From NCBI GenBank assembly GCA_946221765.1, contig CAMIMK010000247.1:1-5196 (forward strand): 5,196 nt of DNA, in the 5' to 3' direction. The DNA comes from an uncultured Rhodovulum sp. (GTDB taxonomy: Bacteria > Pseudomonadota > Alphaproteobacteria > Rhodobacterales > Rhodobacteraceae). This document shows, piece by piece, positions 1 through 5,196 of the stretch (position 1 is the first letter of the stretch; each line of letters starts with the position of its first letter). The notes under the pieces were generated by a model. That model worked only from the letters and a program-made list of their open reading frames with translations. It had not been told where the DNA came from and did no database searches. A program made the translations under genes and the position numbers.

Positions 1-1107
1 GGCGAGGGTGCCGCGGTCGCGTAAGGAATCGTCCCGGCCGCCGGTGATGAGCTGGCGGGTCTGGGCGAAGAACTCGATCTCGCGGATGCCGCCCTGCCCG
101 AGCTTGATGTCATGGCCCGGGATCTCCAGCGCCCCGCCCAGCCCCTTGTGGAGGCGGATCCGGTTGCGCATGTCGTGGGTGTCCTGCACCGCCGCATAAT
201 CGAGATGGCGCCGCCAGACGAAGGGCCGCAGCCGCTCCAGGAACGCGCTCCCCGCCCCGATTGCCCCGGCACAGGGCCGCGCCTTGATATAGGCCGCCCG
301 CTCCCAGGTGCGGCCGACGCTCTCGTAGTAATGCTCGGCCGGCTCCATCGCGATGCAGACCGGCGTGACCGATGGGTCGGGCCGCAGCCGCAGGTCGGTG
401 CGGAACACATAGCCCTCGCCCGTCGTCTCCGACAGCAGCTTCACCAGCCGCTGCGTGACGCGGATAAAGCCGCGCCGCAGCTCGCCGTAATCATCCGGGT
501 CGTGGCGGGTCTCGTCGAAGAGGACGATCAGGTCGATGTCCGAGGAATAGTTGAGCTCGAAGGCGCCCATCTTGCCCATGGCGAGGACGAACATGCCGCC
601 CGCCTCGGCATCGGGGGCGCTGTCGGGCTCCGCACGCACCCCGGGCAGCTTGCCCCGCGCCGCCTCGGCGGCCACGAGTTCGGTGAGGCCGAGCTGCACC
701 GCCCTGTCGGCAAGCCGGGTCAGCGCCCCGGTCACCGCGTCGAGATCCCAGGCGCCGCCGAGGTCGGCCAGCGCCGCAAGCAGCGCCCCGCGGCGCTTCG
801 CGCGCCGGAGCCGCACCTCCAGGCTGTCGCCCGGACGATCCATCTCCGCGAGGATGGCCTCGAAGGCCGCCTCCGGCGCAGCCTCCAGCACCGCGTCGAG
901 CCAGTCGGCCTCCCGCAGCATCGCGCCCCGGAGAAAGCCCGAACAGGCGGCCGTGCCGCCGATCAGCGCGCGGACAGCCTCCGGCTGGCTGGCGAAGCGG
1001 TCGAGGAGCTCCGCCGCCTTGTCCGGCTCGTGCGGCCGGGGCGCGCAGAGGATCCGGCTTGCGAGGCTGGCGCCCGGCGCGGCGCGTGTCAGGCTGTCAG
1101 TGGTCAT
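1..1107 (-). CDS. glnE: Bifunctional glutamine synthetase adenylyltransferase / adenylyl-removing enzyme GlnE, N-terminal part
   Basis: GlnE controls glutamine synthetase in the cytoplasm: one nucleotidyltransferase domain removes AMP from GlnA and the other adds it, under PII (GlnB) control. The first 369 codons are present with no stop; the rest, including the C-terminal adenylylating domain, lies beyond base 1 (family proteins are roughly 900-1000 aa). I translated this frame by hand because it runs off the edge. Visible motifs are GKMGAFELNYSSDIDL at residues 178-193, the nucleotidyltransferase metal site of the N-terminal domain with D190 and D192; FRTDLRLRP near 235-243; and KLGQGGIREIEFF near 335-347. 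The acidic pair lies about where it does in E. coli GlnE (about residue 173), supporting the start. The ATG at 1107 follows a strong Shine-Dalgarno GGGGAGGA with 6 nt spacing. It lies 123 bp after etfA, so it could be read from an etf transcript or its own promoter. Identification is very secure. Confidence 0.97.
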   Translation of the reverse strand, partial: MTTDSLTRAAPGASLASRILCAPRPHEPDKAAELLDRFASQPEAVRALIGGTAACSGFLRGAMLREADWLDAVLEAAPEAAFEAILAEMDRPGDSLEVRLRRAKRRGALLAALADLGGAWDLDAVTGALTRLADRAVQLGLTELVAAEAARGKLPGVRAEPDSAPDAEAGGMFVLAMGKMGAFELNYSSDIDLIVLFDETRHDPDDYGELRRGFIRVTQRLVKLLSETTGEGYVFRTDLRLRPDPSVTPVCIAMEPAEHYYESVGRTWERAAYIKARPCAGAIGAGSAFLERLRPFVWRRHLDYAAVQDTHDMRNRIRLHKGLGGALEIPGHDIKLGQGGIREIEFFAQTRQLITGGRDDSLRDRGTLA

Positions 1108-1113
1108 CGCGCG

Positions 1114-1121
1114 TCCTCCCC
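1114..1121 (-). promoter_or_regulatory. Ribosome binding site of glnE
   Basis: The minus strand reads GGGGAGGA, then six bases, then the ATG at 1107. It is the strongest Shine-Dalgarno match in the window and fixes the glnE start. Confidence 0.8.
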
Positions 1122-1176
1122 GGGCCGGGACGATAGCCGCGCCCCCCGCGCCCCACAAGCGCGGGCCCGTCATGCA

Positions 1177-1214
1177 AGGGCCCGGCCCGCACCCTCGGGC
1201 GCAGGCCGGGCCCT
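1177..1214 (-). terminator. GC-rich inverted repeat after etfA, possible transcription terminator
   Basis: GGGCCCGGCC at 1178-1187 and GGCCGGGCCC at 1204-1213 are perfect inverted copies, extended to 11 bp by the A1177/T1214 pair, with a 16-nt loop. The hairpin starts 17 nt after the etfA stop, a usual place for a terminator. On the minus strand it is followed by TTGCATGACGG, which lacks a real U-tract, so it is not a classical intrinsic terminator. It could instead be a partial terminator, an mRNA-protecting hairpin or a pause site between etfA and glnE. A competing 7-bp stem pairs CGGGCCC (1162-1168) with GGGCCCG (1178-1184). Confidence 0.4.
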
Positions 1215-1230
1215 GTCGCTGTCGCGGTGC

Positions 1231-2160
1231 TCAGCCGAGCTTCTGCTGGAGCTCCGGGACGATCTGGAAGAGATCACCGACGAGGCCGTAGTCGGCGACC
1301 TGGAAGATCGGGGCCTCCTCGTCCTTGTTGATCGCGACGATGACCTTGCTGTCCTTCATGCCGGCGAGGTGCTGGATCGCGCCCGAGATGCCGACGGCGA
1401 TGTAGAGCTGCGGCGCCACGACCTTGCCGGTCTGGCCGACCTGCCAGTCGTTCGGGGCGAAGCCCGAATCGACGGCCGCCCGGCTCGCCCCCACCGCGGC
1501 GCCGAGCGCGTCGGCCAGCCCGGCGATGAGCGCGAAATTCTCCTCGGAGCCGACGCCGCGGCCGCCGGAGACGACGATCTTCGCGCTGGTCAGCTCGGGC
1601 CGGTCGGAGGCCGCGACCTTGTCCTCGACCCAGGCCGACAGGCCGGGATCGGCGGCGGCCGCCACCGGCTCGACCGGAGCCGCATTGCCCGCGCCGACCG
1701 CGGCAAAGCTCGCGGTGCGGATCGTCAGCACCTTGACCGGGTCGGCGGACCGCACGGTCTGGATCGCGTTGCCCGCATAGATCGGCCGCTCGAAGGTGTC
1801 GGCGTCGACGATGCCGGTCACGTCCGACAGGATCATCACGTCGAGGAGCGCCGCCACCCGCGGCAGCAGGTTCTTCGCGAAGGCCGTCGAGGCGGCGGCG
1901 ATGTGCGAATAGCCGGGCGCCAGCGCCACGACGAGTGCGGCCAGCGGCTCGGCCAGCCCGTGGGCGAGGCTCTCGTCCCCGGCGAGGCGCACCTTCGCGA
2001 CGCCGTCGAGCGTCGCCGCCTCGGCCGCGGCCGCCTCGCCACCCGCCCCCGCGACCAGCACGTCGACGGGCCCCAGCGCCGCCACGGCGCTCAGCGCCTT
2101 GGCCACCGCATCCGTCGCCAGCGCGCCGTCATTCACCTCGGCAATGAGAAGAACCGCCAT
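1231..2160 (-). CDS. etfA: Electron transfer flavoprotein subunit alpha
   Basis: EtfA binds the redox FAD of the cytoplasmic EtfAB heterodimer. The dimer takes electrons from acyl-CoA and other flavin dehydrogenases and gives them to ETF:ubiquinone oxidoreductase. The protein is 309 aa, a normal length. Residues 1 to about 185 form the N-terminal alpha/beta domain. The C-terminal FAD domain has SGGRGVG at 198-204, GASRAAVDSGF at 224-234, QVGQTGKVV at 240-248, GISGAIQH at 257-264 and the NKD motif at 278-280. These match the FAD-binding set of the well-studied mitochondrial-type ETF, including the Arg after SGG and the QTGK loop. The ending, with ADYGLVGDLF at 289-298, is intact. The ATG at 2160 shares its A with the etfB stop (TGATG), so translation is probably coupled. 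A GGGGG tract 7 nt upstream (2168-2172), inside the etfB end, can serve as its ribosome binding site. The likely partner dehydrogenases are not in the window. Confidence 0.97.
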   Translation of the reverse strand: MAVLLIAEVNDGALATDAVAKALSAVAALGPVDVLVAGAGGEAAAAEAATLDGVAKVRLAGDESLAHGLAEPLAALVVALAPGYSHIAAASTAFAKNLLPRVAALLDVMILSDVTGIVDADTFERPIYAGNAIQTVRSADPVKVLTIRTASFAAVGAGNAAPVEPVAAAADPGLSAWVEDKVAASDRPELTSAKIVVSGGRGVGSEENFALIAGLADALGAAVGASRAAVDSGFAPNDWQVGQTGKVVAPQLYIAVGISGAIQHLAGMKDSKVIVAINKDEEAPIFQVADYGLVGDLFQIVPELQQKLG

Positions 2161-2921
2161 CAGAGCACCCCCGCCTCGGTCTTGAGCTTCGCGACCAGCT
2201 CGTCCACCGAGCCGACCCGCACCCCGGCCTTGCGCGTGGCCGGCTCGGTCGTCTTCACCACCGTCAGCCGCGGCGTGACGTCGACGCCGTAGTCGGCCGG
2301 CGTCTTCTCCTCCAGCGGCTTCTTCTTCGCCTTCATGATGTTCGGCAGCGAGGCATAGCGCGGCTCGTTGAGCCGCAGGTCCACCGTCACGATCGCCGGC
2401 AGCGTGACCGCGATCGTCTGCAGGCCCCCGTCCACCTCGCGCGTGACCACGGCCTTGCCGTCCGCGATCTCGACCTTCGAGGCGAAGGTCGCCTGCCCCC
2501 AGCCGAGCAGCGCCGCCAGCATCTGGCCGGTCGCATTCATGTCGTTGTCGATCGCCTGCTTGCCGGCGAGCACGAGGCCCGGGGCCTCGGCATCGACGAT
2601 CGCCTTCAGGATCTTCGCGACCGCCAGCGGCTCGATGTCGGTGGCGGCCTCCTCGGCGGCGACCACGAGGATCGCCCGGTCGGCCCCCATGGCGAGCGCG
2701 GTCCGCAGCGTCTCCTGCGCCTGCTTCACCCCGATCGACACCGCGACGATCTCGGTCGCGGCCCCCTTCTCCTTCAGGCGGATCGCCTCCTCGACGGCGA
2801 TCTCGTCGAAGGGATTCATGCTCATCTTGACGTTCGCGAGGTCAACCCCGCTCCCGTCACCCTTCACACGAACCTTAACGTTGTAGTCGATCACCCGCTT
2901 CACGGGCACGAGGATCTTCAT
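2160..2921 (-). CDS. etfB: Electron transfer flavoprotein subunit beta
   Basis: EtfB is the AMP-binding partner of EtfA and carries the loop that docks on dehydrogenases. The protein is 253 aa from the ATG at 2921, the usual size. It opens MKILVPVKRVIDYNVKVRVK, the standard start of the family, followed by NPFDEIAVEEAIRLKEKG at 36-53. GKQAIDNDMNATGQ at 120-133 lies in the nucleotide-binding fold. The ETF beta signature runs from about 159 to 181 (VTREVDGGLQ, then LPAIVTVD). The recognition loop RYASLPNIMKAKKKP at 188-202 includes the Leu that inserts into dehydrogenase partners. These features suggest a mitochondrial-type (group I) ETF rather than a bifurcating or FixBA type. The frame stays open 9 codons upstream to an ATG at 2948, but that adds MPVGRGEPA, which is unlike the family, and it would bury the AGAGGGG ribosome binding site. 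I therefore chose 2921. It is the first gene of the etfBA pair. Confidence 0.97.
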   Translation of the reverse strand: MKILVPVKRVIDYNVKVRVKGDGSGVDLANVKMSMNPFDEIAVEEAIRLKEKGAATEIVAVSIGVKQAQETLRTALAMGADRAILVVAAEEAATDIEPLAVAKILKAIVDAEAPGLVLAGKQAIDNDMNATGQMLAALLGWGQATFASKVEIADGKAVVTREVDGGLQTIAVTLPAIVTVDLRLNEPRYASLPNIMKAKKKPLEEKTPADYGVDVTPRLTVVKTTEPATRKAGVRVGSVDELVAKLKTEAGVL

Positions 2922-2929
2922 CGCCGGTT

Positions 2930-2936
2930 CCCCTCT
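2930..2936 (-). promoter_or_regulatory. Ribosome binding site of etfB
   Basis: AGAGGGG on the minus strand lies 8 nt before the ATG at 2921. It decides that start over the in-frame ATG at 2948, because it would fall inside the longer reading. Confidence 0.65.
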
Positions 2937-2948
2937 GCCGACCGGCAC

Positions 2949-2960
2949 GCCCGCGCGGGC
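2949..2960. repeat. 12-bp perfect palindrome in the etfB leader
   Basis: GCCCGCGCGGGC is a perfect palindrome 28 bp upstream of the etfB start. It runs directly into GGGCCCGGCCC (2957-2967), an 11-mer also present after etfA at 1178-1188. It could form a small hairpin in the etfB leader or be a protein-binding site. In DNA this GC-rich, such palindromes also arise by chance, so no function is assigned. Confidence 0.35.
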
Positions 2961-3118
2961 CCGGCCCTGTTAACCTTCCCGTCCGCTCTTAAGGTCGCGG
3001 TCGGCACGGCGCAAGGGTAGGCGGGCCGCGGGCTTCGCGGTGCAACAGAAACGGCGCCGCACTCTCGAAAAGCGTCAGGCTGCGGGAACGGCCCGGCTGC
3101 CGCGCCGCGCGTGGGCGG

Positions 3119-3769
3119 TCACCCGATGGCGCGTCCCGCGAATTCCACGACCACCGCCCCGTAGACCGTGGCCGAAGCGATGAGCACGAAGACATGCCAG
3201 ACGGTGTTGTGATGGGGCAGGCGTTCCCACAGCAGGAAGAGGACACCGACCGTGTAGAGGATGCCCGCAGCCATCACGAGATGCAGGCCGGTGCCGCTCA
3301 ACCCGTCGAGCAGGGGCCGGCCGAGCACCACCACCGCCCAGCCGAGGGCGAGATAGAAGAGGAAGCTCGGCCGCCGCAGGCTTGCCGGCCCGAACAGGAT
3401 CAGGACCGCGCCCGCGATGGCGCCTCCCCAGATGCCGGCGAGAAATCCCCAGGTCTGGCTGCCGGCGAGGATCGCGAAGGGCGTGTAGCTGCCGGCGATC
3501 TTCATGTAGATCGCCGACTGGTCCACCCGCCGCAGCCGGTCGCGCCAGGCGGGATGCGGCATCATGTTGTAGAGGGCCGAGCAGACCAGCATCGCCAGCA
3601 GGCTCACTGCGTAGACGGCGGCCGCGGTGACCGTGCCGACATCCCCGAACCAGACCCAGGCCAGCAGCACCAGGACGGGCGCAGCAATCACGGCCGCTGC
3701 GATGCCTGTCAGATGGACGATGGCATCGGACAGGCGCTCCGCACGTGAATACTGTTGCGAAACCCGCAT
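3119..3769 (-). CDS. Hemolysin III / PAQR family (TrhA-like) integral membrane protein
   Basis: This is a seven-helix inner-membrane protein of the hemolysin III / YqfA group, related to eukaryotic adiponectin receptors. Bacterial members such as TrhA are tied to membrane energetics and lipid homeostasis; the hemolysin name is historical. From the ATG at 3769 it has 216 aa, typical for the family. Hydrophobic segments lie near residues 20-40, 46-66, 88-103, 107-126, 134-152, 162-181 and 190-210. Family marks are YSRAERLSDAIVH at 7-19, CSALYN at 63-68, RRVDQSAIYMKIAGSYTPFA at 80-99 and HNTVWHVFVL at 187-196. Asn68 stands where many relatives have a His, and the usual HxxxH of the last helix reads N188-x3-H192. 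The frame continues upstream to a GTG at 3826, but the candidate promoter lies there. A GTG at 3778 has a better spaced GGGGG and is a real alternative. The family is secure; the activity is not known. Confidence 0.9.
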   Translation of the reverse strand: MRVSQQYSRAERLSDAIVHLTGIAAAVIAAPVLVLLAWVWFGDVGTVTAAAVYAVSLLAMLVCSALYNMMPHPAWRDRLRRVDQSAIYMKIAGSYTPFAILAGSQTWGFLAGIWGGAIAGAVLILFGPASLRRPSFLFYLALGWAVVVLGRPLLDGLSGTGLHLVMAAGILYTVGVLFLLWERLPHHNTVWHVFVLIASATVYGAVVVEFAGRAIG

Positions 3770-3816
3770 CGGCAGCACGGCGCCCCCAGAATACCAATCC
3801 AACCAGAACAGGTCCG

Positions 3817-3845
3817 ATCCTAGCACGCGCGCAAGAAATCGTCAG
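3817..3845 (-). promoter_or_regulatory. Candidate sigma-70-type promoter of the hemolysin III gene
   Basis: On the minus strand CTGACG (3840-3845) is followed by a 17-bp spacer and TAGGAT (3817-3822). Each box matches 4 of 6 consensus bases, at optimal spacing. Transcription would begin near 3810, about 40 nt before the ATG at 3769. This placement argues against translation from the GTG at 3826. The AT-rich tract just upstream sits where an UP element would be expected. Confidence 0.45.
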
Positions 3846-3849
3846 GCAG

Positions 3850-3887
3850 GAAATGCCAATTATTACAATTTGGTTACCGTCTTTTTT
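3850..3887. promoter_or_regulatory. AT-rich island upstream of the hemolysin III promoter
   Basis: This stretch is strikingly AT-rich in an otherwise GC-rich window. It holds an imperfect inverted repeat at 3856-3873 (CCAATT and AATTTGG around TATTAC with one extra base), then GGTTACC at 3872-3878 and a run of six T at about 3882-3887. Relative to the predicted start near 3810, 3856-3870 falls at about -46 to -60, the position of an alpha-subunit UP element. It could equally be a regulator binding site. The T-run does not follow a hairpin from any plus-strand gene, and on the minus strand it reads as A, so it is not a terminator. Confidence 0.4.
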
Positions 3888-3922
3888 GCGTCACCCGGCC
3901 GGACTCGCGCCCAGACCCGCCG

Positions 3923-4501
3923 TCAGGCCCCGCGCGTCGCCCCCGGCACCCACAGCACGTCCCCCGCGCCATTGTCGTTCGCCACGCGGCTTGCGACGAA
4001 AAGCCAGTCCGACAGGCGGTTCAGGTATTTCACCGCCTCGCCGTTGACCGGTTCCACCCCGGCGAGGGTCACGGCCAGCCGCTCGGCCCGGCGGCAGACG
4101 GTCCGAGCCACGTGCAGATGCGCGGCCACCGCGCTCCCGCCCGGCAGGACGAAGCTGCGCAACGGCGCGAGATCGGCGTTCATCGCATCGATCTCGGCTT
4201 CCAGCCGCGCCACCTGCCCCGCCTGGATGCGCAGGCGCGGATATTTCGCCGTCGCATCGCCCTCGAGGTCCGGCGTGGCCAGATCGGCGCCGAGATCGAA
4301 GAGGTCGTTCTGGATCCGGGCGATGGCGAGGGCCATCTCGCCCGTGGCGCCCAGCCGGACGAGGCCGAGCGTCGCATTCACCTCGTCGACCGTGCCATAG
4401 GCGGCGACGCGTGCCGAATCCTTCGCAACCCGGCTGCCGTCACCGAGCGCGGTCTCGCCGCGATCCCCGGTGCGGGTATAGATTCGGTTCAACACCACCA
4501 T
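3923..4501 (-). CDS. pduO: PduO-type ATP:cob(I)alamin adenosyltransferase
   Basis: This cytoplasmic enzyme transfers the 5'-deoxyadenosyl group of ATP to cob(I)alamin or cob(I)yrinic acid a,c-diamide. The product is the coenzyme B12 form used by mutases such as methylmalonyl-CoA mutase. It is 192 aa, the usual size for one PduO/MMAB domain, a homotrimeric helical bundle. The N-terminal ATP loop reads TRTGDRGETALGDGSRVAKD at 9-28, followed by YGTVDEVNA at 35-43. FVLPGGS at 117-123, ARTVCRRAERL at 132-142 and YLNRLSDWLFV at 159-169 are the remaining family marks, all intact. It is not CobA/CobO type, which carries a P-loop. The ATG at 4501 lies 3 nt after the preceding HIG1-type stop, with Shine-Dalgarno GGGGAGG 7 nt upstream inside that gene's end, so the two are almost surely co-transcribed. 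The symbol names the family; no propanediol-use genes are nearby, so a general role in B12 assimilation or synthesis is more likely. Confidence 0.95.
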   Translation of the reverse strand: MVVLNRIYTRTGDRGETALGDGSRVAKDSARVAAYGTVDEVNATLGLVRLGATGEMALAIARIQNDLFDLGADLATPDLEGDATAKYPRLRIQAGQVARLEAEIDAMNADLAPLRSFVLPGGSAVAAHLHVARTVCRRAERLAVTLAGVEPVNGEAVKYLNRLSDWLFVASRVANDNGAGDVLWVPGATRGA

Positions 4502-4504
4502 GGC

Positions 4505-4708
4505 TCAGCCTCCCCGCCTCAGCCAGACGAACAGCAGGATCAGCAGGATCGCGACGAATTGCGCCAGAAGGCGCAGGCGCATGATCTTGTTTGCATATTT
4601 CCGGTTGAAATCGCCCCCGCGAGCAAATCCGGCCACCCCGACGAGCAGCACAACCAGAACCGCGAGGCAGGCGCCCGCGACGACATAGAACAGCGGATCG
4701 TCCGCCAT
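4505..4708 (-). CDS. Small twin-transmembrane protein, HIG1-domain type
   Basis: This is a predicted inner-membrane protein of 67 aa with two helices, about residues 6-28 and 47-63. They are joined by a basic loop, GFARGGDFNRKYANKIMRLR, at 27-46. The junction fits the HIG1 pattern I-x3-R-x3-Q (I42, R46, Q50 in this numbering). HIG1 proteins, including mitochondrial Rcf1/Rcf2 and HIGD1A, associate with cytochrome oxidase and bc1 complexes; the bacterial role is less clear. The ATG at 4708 is preceded by AGGTG with a fitting gap and gives the short N-terminus MADDPLFYVV. An in-frame ATG at 4726 would add six residues (MQSQVS) behind a poorer ribosome site. The stop is 3 nt before the adenosyltransferase ATG, and the last Gly-Gly codons hold that gene's Shine-Dalgarno. 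The gap to recO upstream is about 59 nt, so all three genes may share a transcript. Confidence 0.85.
   Translation of the reverse strand: MADDPLFYVVAGACLAVLVVLLVGVAGFARGGDFNRKYANKIMRLRLLAQFVAILLILLFVWLRRGG
4509..4515 (-). promoter_or_regulatory. Ribosome binding site of the adenosyltransferase gene, inside the end of the HIG1-type gene
   Basis: GGGGAGG on the minus strand lies 7 nt before the ATG at 4501. It is made from the final Arg-Gly-Gly codons of the upstream small gene, so ribosomes finishing that gene pass over it. This supports translational coupling. Confidence 0.7.
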
Positions 4709-4767
4709 GGACACCTGACTCTGCATTGCCGATGCCTATCCCAAGCCTGCGCCGATGCAAACCGCCT

Positions 4768-5196
4768 TCAGCCGGTGCGCCCGATCCCGGCCCAGCCCCG
4801 CAGGGCCGCCACCGCCCGCCCCCGCGCAGCCGGCAGGACGCCGCGCGCCAGCCCGGGCGCGAGCCGGGCCTCCAGGAAATGCCCGGTCAGGGCCAGCGCC
4901 TCGGCCACTGCCGCCCCGTCCGGAACGCCCCCCGGTGTCCAGCCCTCCCGCAGGAAGCCCGGCAGCGGCAGCAGCCGGTCGGCCCAGGGCGCGCCGGCGC
5001 TGCGGCTGACGGCCCGGCCGGTGCGGGGCGAGACCCAGACGAGATCCTCACGCGACCCGGTCGCCGCGCAGCAGGCGAGATCGAGCCCGAATCCGAGCTC
5101 GGCCAGCAGCGCCAGTTCCCAGACCGCATAGCGGGCCGGCCAGTCCGGGGCCGTCGCGAGGCTGTCGATCAGCGCGAGGCTCTCGGCATAGAGCCG
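4768..5196 (-). CDS. recO: DNA repair protein RecO, C-terminal part
   Basis: RecO acts with RecR (and RecF) to load RecA on SSB-coated single-stranded DNA during gap repair, in the cytoplasm. The final 142 codons and the TGA at 4768-4770 are visible; the N-terminal OB-fold half, about 100 residues, lies beyond base 5196. I translated this frame by hand because it is open at the edge. In window numbering the key segments are RYAVWELALLAELGFGLDLA at 22-41, CCAATG at 42-47, DLVWVSPRTGRAVSR at 51-65, and WADRLLPLPGFL at 71-82. This is the classic RecO core, in which a helix ending LGFGLDL leads to a C-x-x-TG turn and the VSP-x-SGRAVS-like hairpin. The tail is rich in Ala and Arg and ends GIGRTG. 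Only the C42-C43 pair is visible, so no four-Cys zinc site of the Deinococcus kind is seen here. It may lead the transcript that includes the HIG1-type gene. Confidence 0.95.
   Translation of the reverse strand, partial: RLYAESLALIDSLATAPDWPARYAVWELALLAELGFGLDLACCAATGSREDLVWVSPRTGRAVSRSAGAPWADRLLPLPGFLREGWTPGGVPDGAAVAEALALTGHFLEARLAPGLARGVLPAARGRAVAALRGWAGIGRTG

Larger units (their letters stand above)
2922..3118 (-). other. Intergenic region between the hemolysin III gene and etfB, expected to hold the etfBA promoter
   Basis: This 197-bp gap precedes etfB and has no plausible gene. It probably holds the etfBA promoter, because the gap is long and etfBA is normally well expressed. I found only a weak candidate: on the minus strand TTGCGC, a 17-bp spacer, then TAAGAG (about 2983-3011), with 3 of 6 consensus matches in each box. 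A small hairpin, CCGCG-GGCTT-CGCGG, is at 3026-3040. No hairpin followed by a U-tract is visible after the hemolysin III stop, so read-through into etfBA cannot be excluded. Confidence 0.4.

Noticed and set aside
112..2292. A 726-codon open frame on the plus strand across glnE and etfA.
   Set aside because: It lies antisense to two certain genes, runs through the gap between them, and its Arg/Ala/Pro/Gly/His-rich product has no domain features. Long antisense frames are expected where codon third positions are GC-rich.
2922..2948. A longer etfB start at the ATG at 2948.
   Set aside because: The extra nine residues do not resemble EtfB proteins, and the longer reading would cover the well-placed AGAGGGG site before the ATG at 2921.
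3075..3797. A 240-codon minus-strand frame overlapping the hemolysin III gene in another phase.
   Set aside because: Its Arg/Gly-rich product lacks membrane segments, while the other frame gives clear hemolysin III motifs and seven helices.
3882..3887. A run of six T that might end a plus-strand terminator.
   Set aside because: There is no plus-strand gene upstream and no stable stem directly before it. On the minus strand it reads as A.
3627..4400. A 257-codon plus-strand open frame spanning the AT-rich island.
   Set aside because: It overlaps the adenosyltransferase and hemolysin III genes on the opposite strand, and its product is Ser/Arg/Thr-rich with no recognisable fold.
4112..5131. 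A 339-codon plus-strand open frame over recO, the HIG1-type gene and the adenosyltransferase.
   Set aside because: It is antisense to three recognised genes, is low in complexity and has no ribosome site. It is a shadow frame.
1..5196. A defence island, toxin-antitoxin pair, mobile element or other new system.
   Set aside because: All seven genes belong to recognised families with normal lengths. There are no direct repeats, transposase motifs, or coding stretches with clearly different composition.

Overview
The window is GC-rich chromosomal DNA of an alphaproteobacterium. The gene families and their order look most like Rhodobacterales, but this is a judgement from protein character, not a search. 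All seven genes I can support lie on the minus strand, so the region reads from high to low coordinates. Both end genes are cut by the window edges. No RNA genes, CRISPR arrays, insertion sequences or prophage parts are visible.

In transcription order the layout is as follows. (1) The C-terminal 142 codons of recO, a recombinational repair mediator (4768-5196). (2) A 67-residue twin-transmembrane protein of the HIG1 type (4505-4708). (3) A PduO-type ATP:cob(I)alamin adenosyltransferase starting 3 nt after the HIG1-type stop (3923-4501). (4) An AT-rich island of about 50 bp and a candidate sigma-70-type promoter (3817-3887). (5) A seven-helix hemolysin III / PAQR-type membrane protein (3119-3769). 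(6) etfB and etfA, which overlap by one base (TGATG) and encode electron transfer flavoprotein (2160-2921 and 1231-2160). (7) A GC-rich inverted-repeat cluster in the gap after etfA. (8) The first 369 codons of glnE, the bifunctional glutamine synthetase adenylyltransferase/deadenylylase (1-1107).

Functionally, EtfAB collects electrons from acyl-CoA and related dehydrogenases and passes them to the quinone pool. The HIG1-type protein belongs to a family tied to respiratory supercomplexes. The adenosyltransferase makes the cofactor used by B12-dependent mutases that feed acyl-CoA carbon into central metabolism. A loose theme of acyl-CoA and respiratory metabolism is therefore possible, flanked by housekeeping genes for repair (recO) and nitrogen control (glnE). 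This link is inference from adjacency. No gap between genes exceeds about 200 bp. I see no convincing new multi-gene system. The points most worth a second look are the changed metal-site residues in the hemolysin III protein, its promoter with an AT-rich upstream tract, the tight HIG1-adenosyltransferase coupling, and the inverted repeats beside etfBA.
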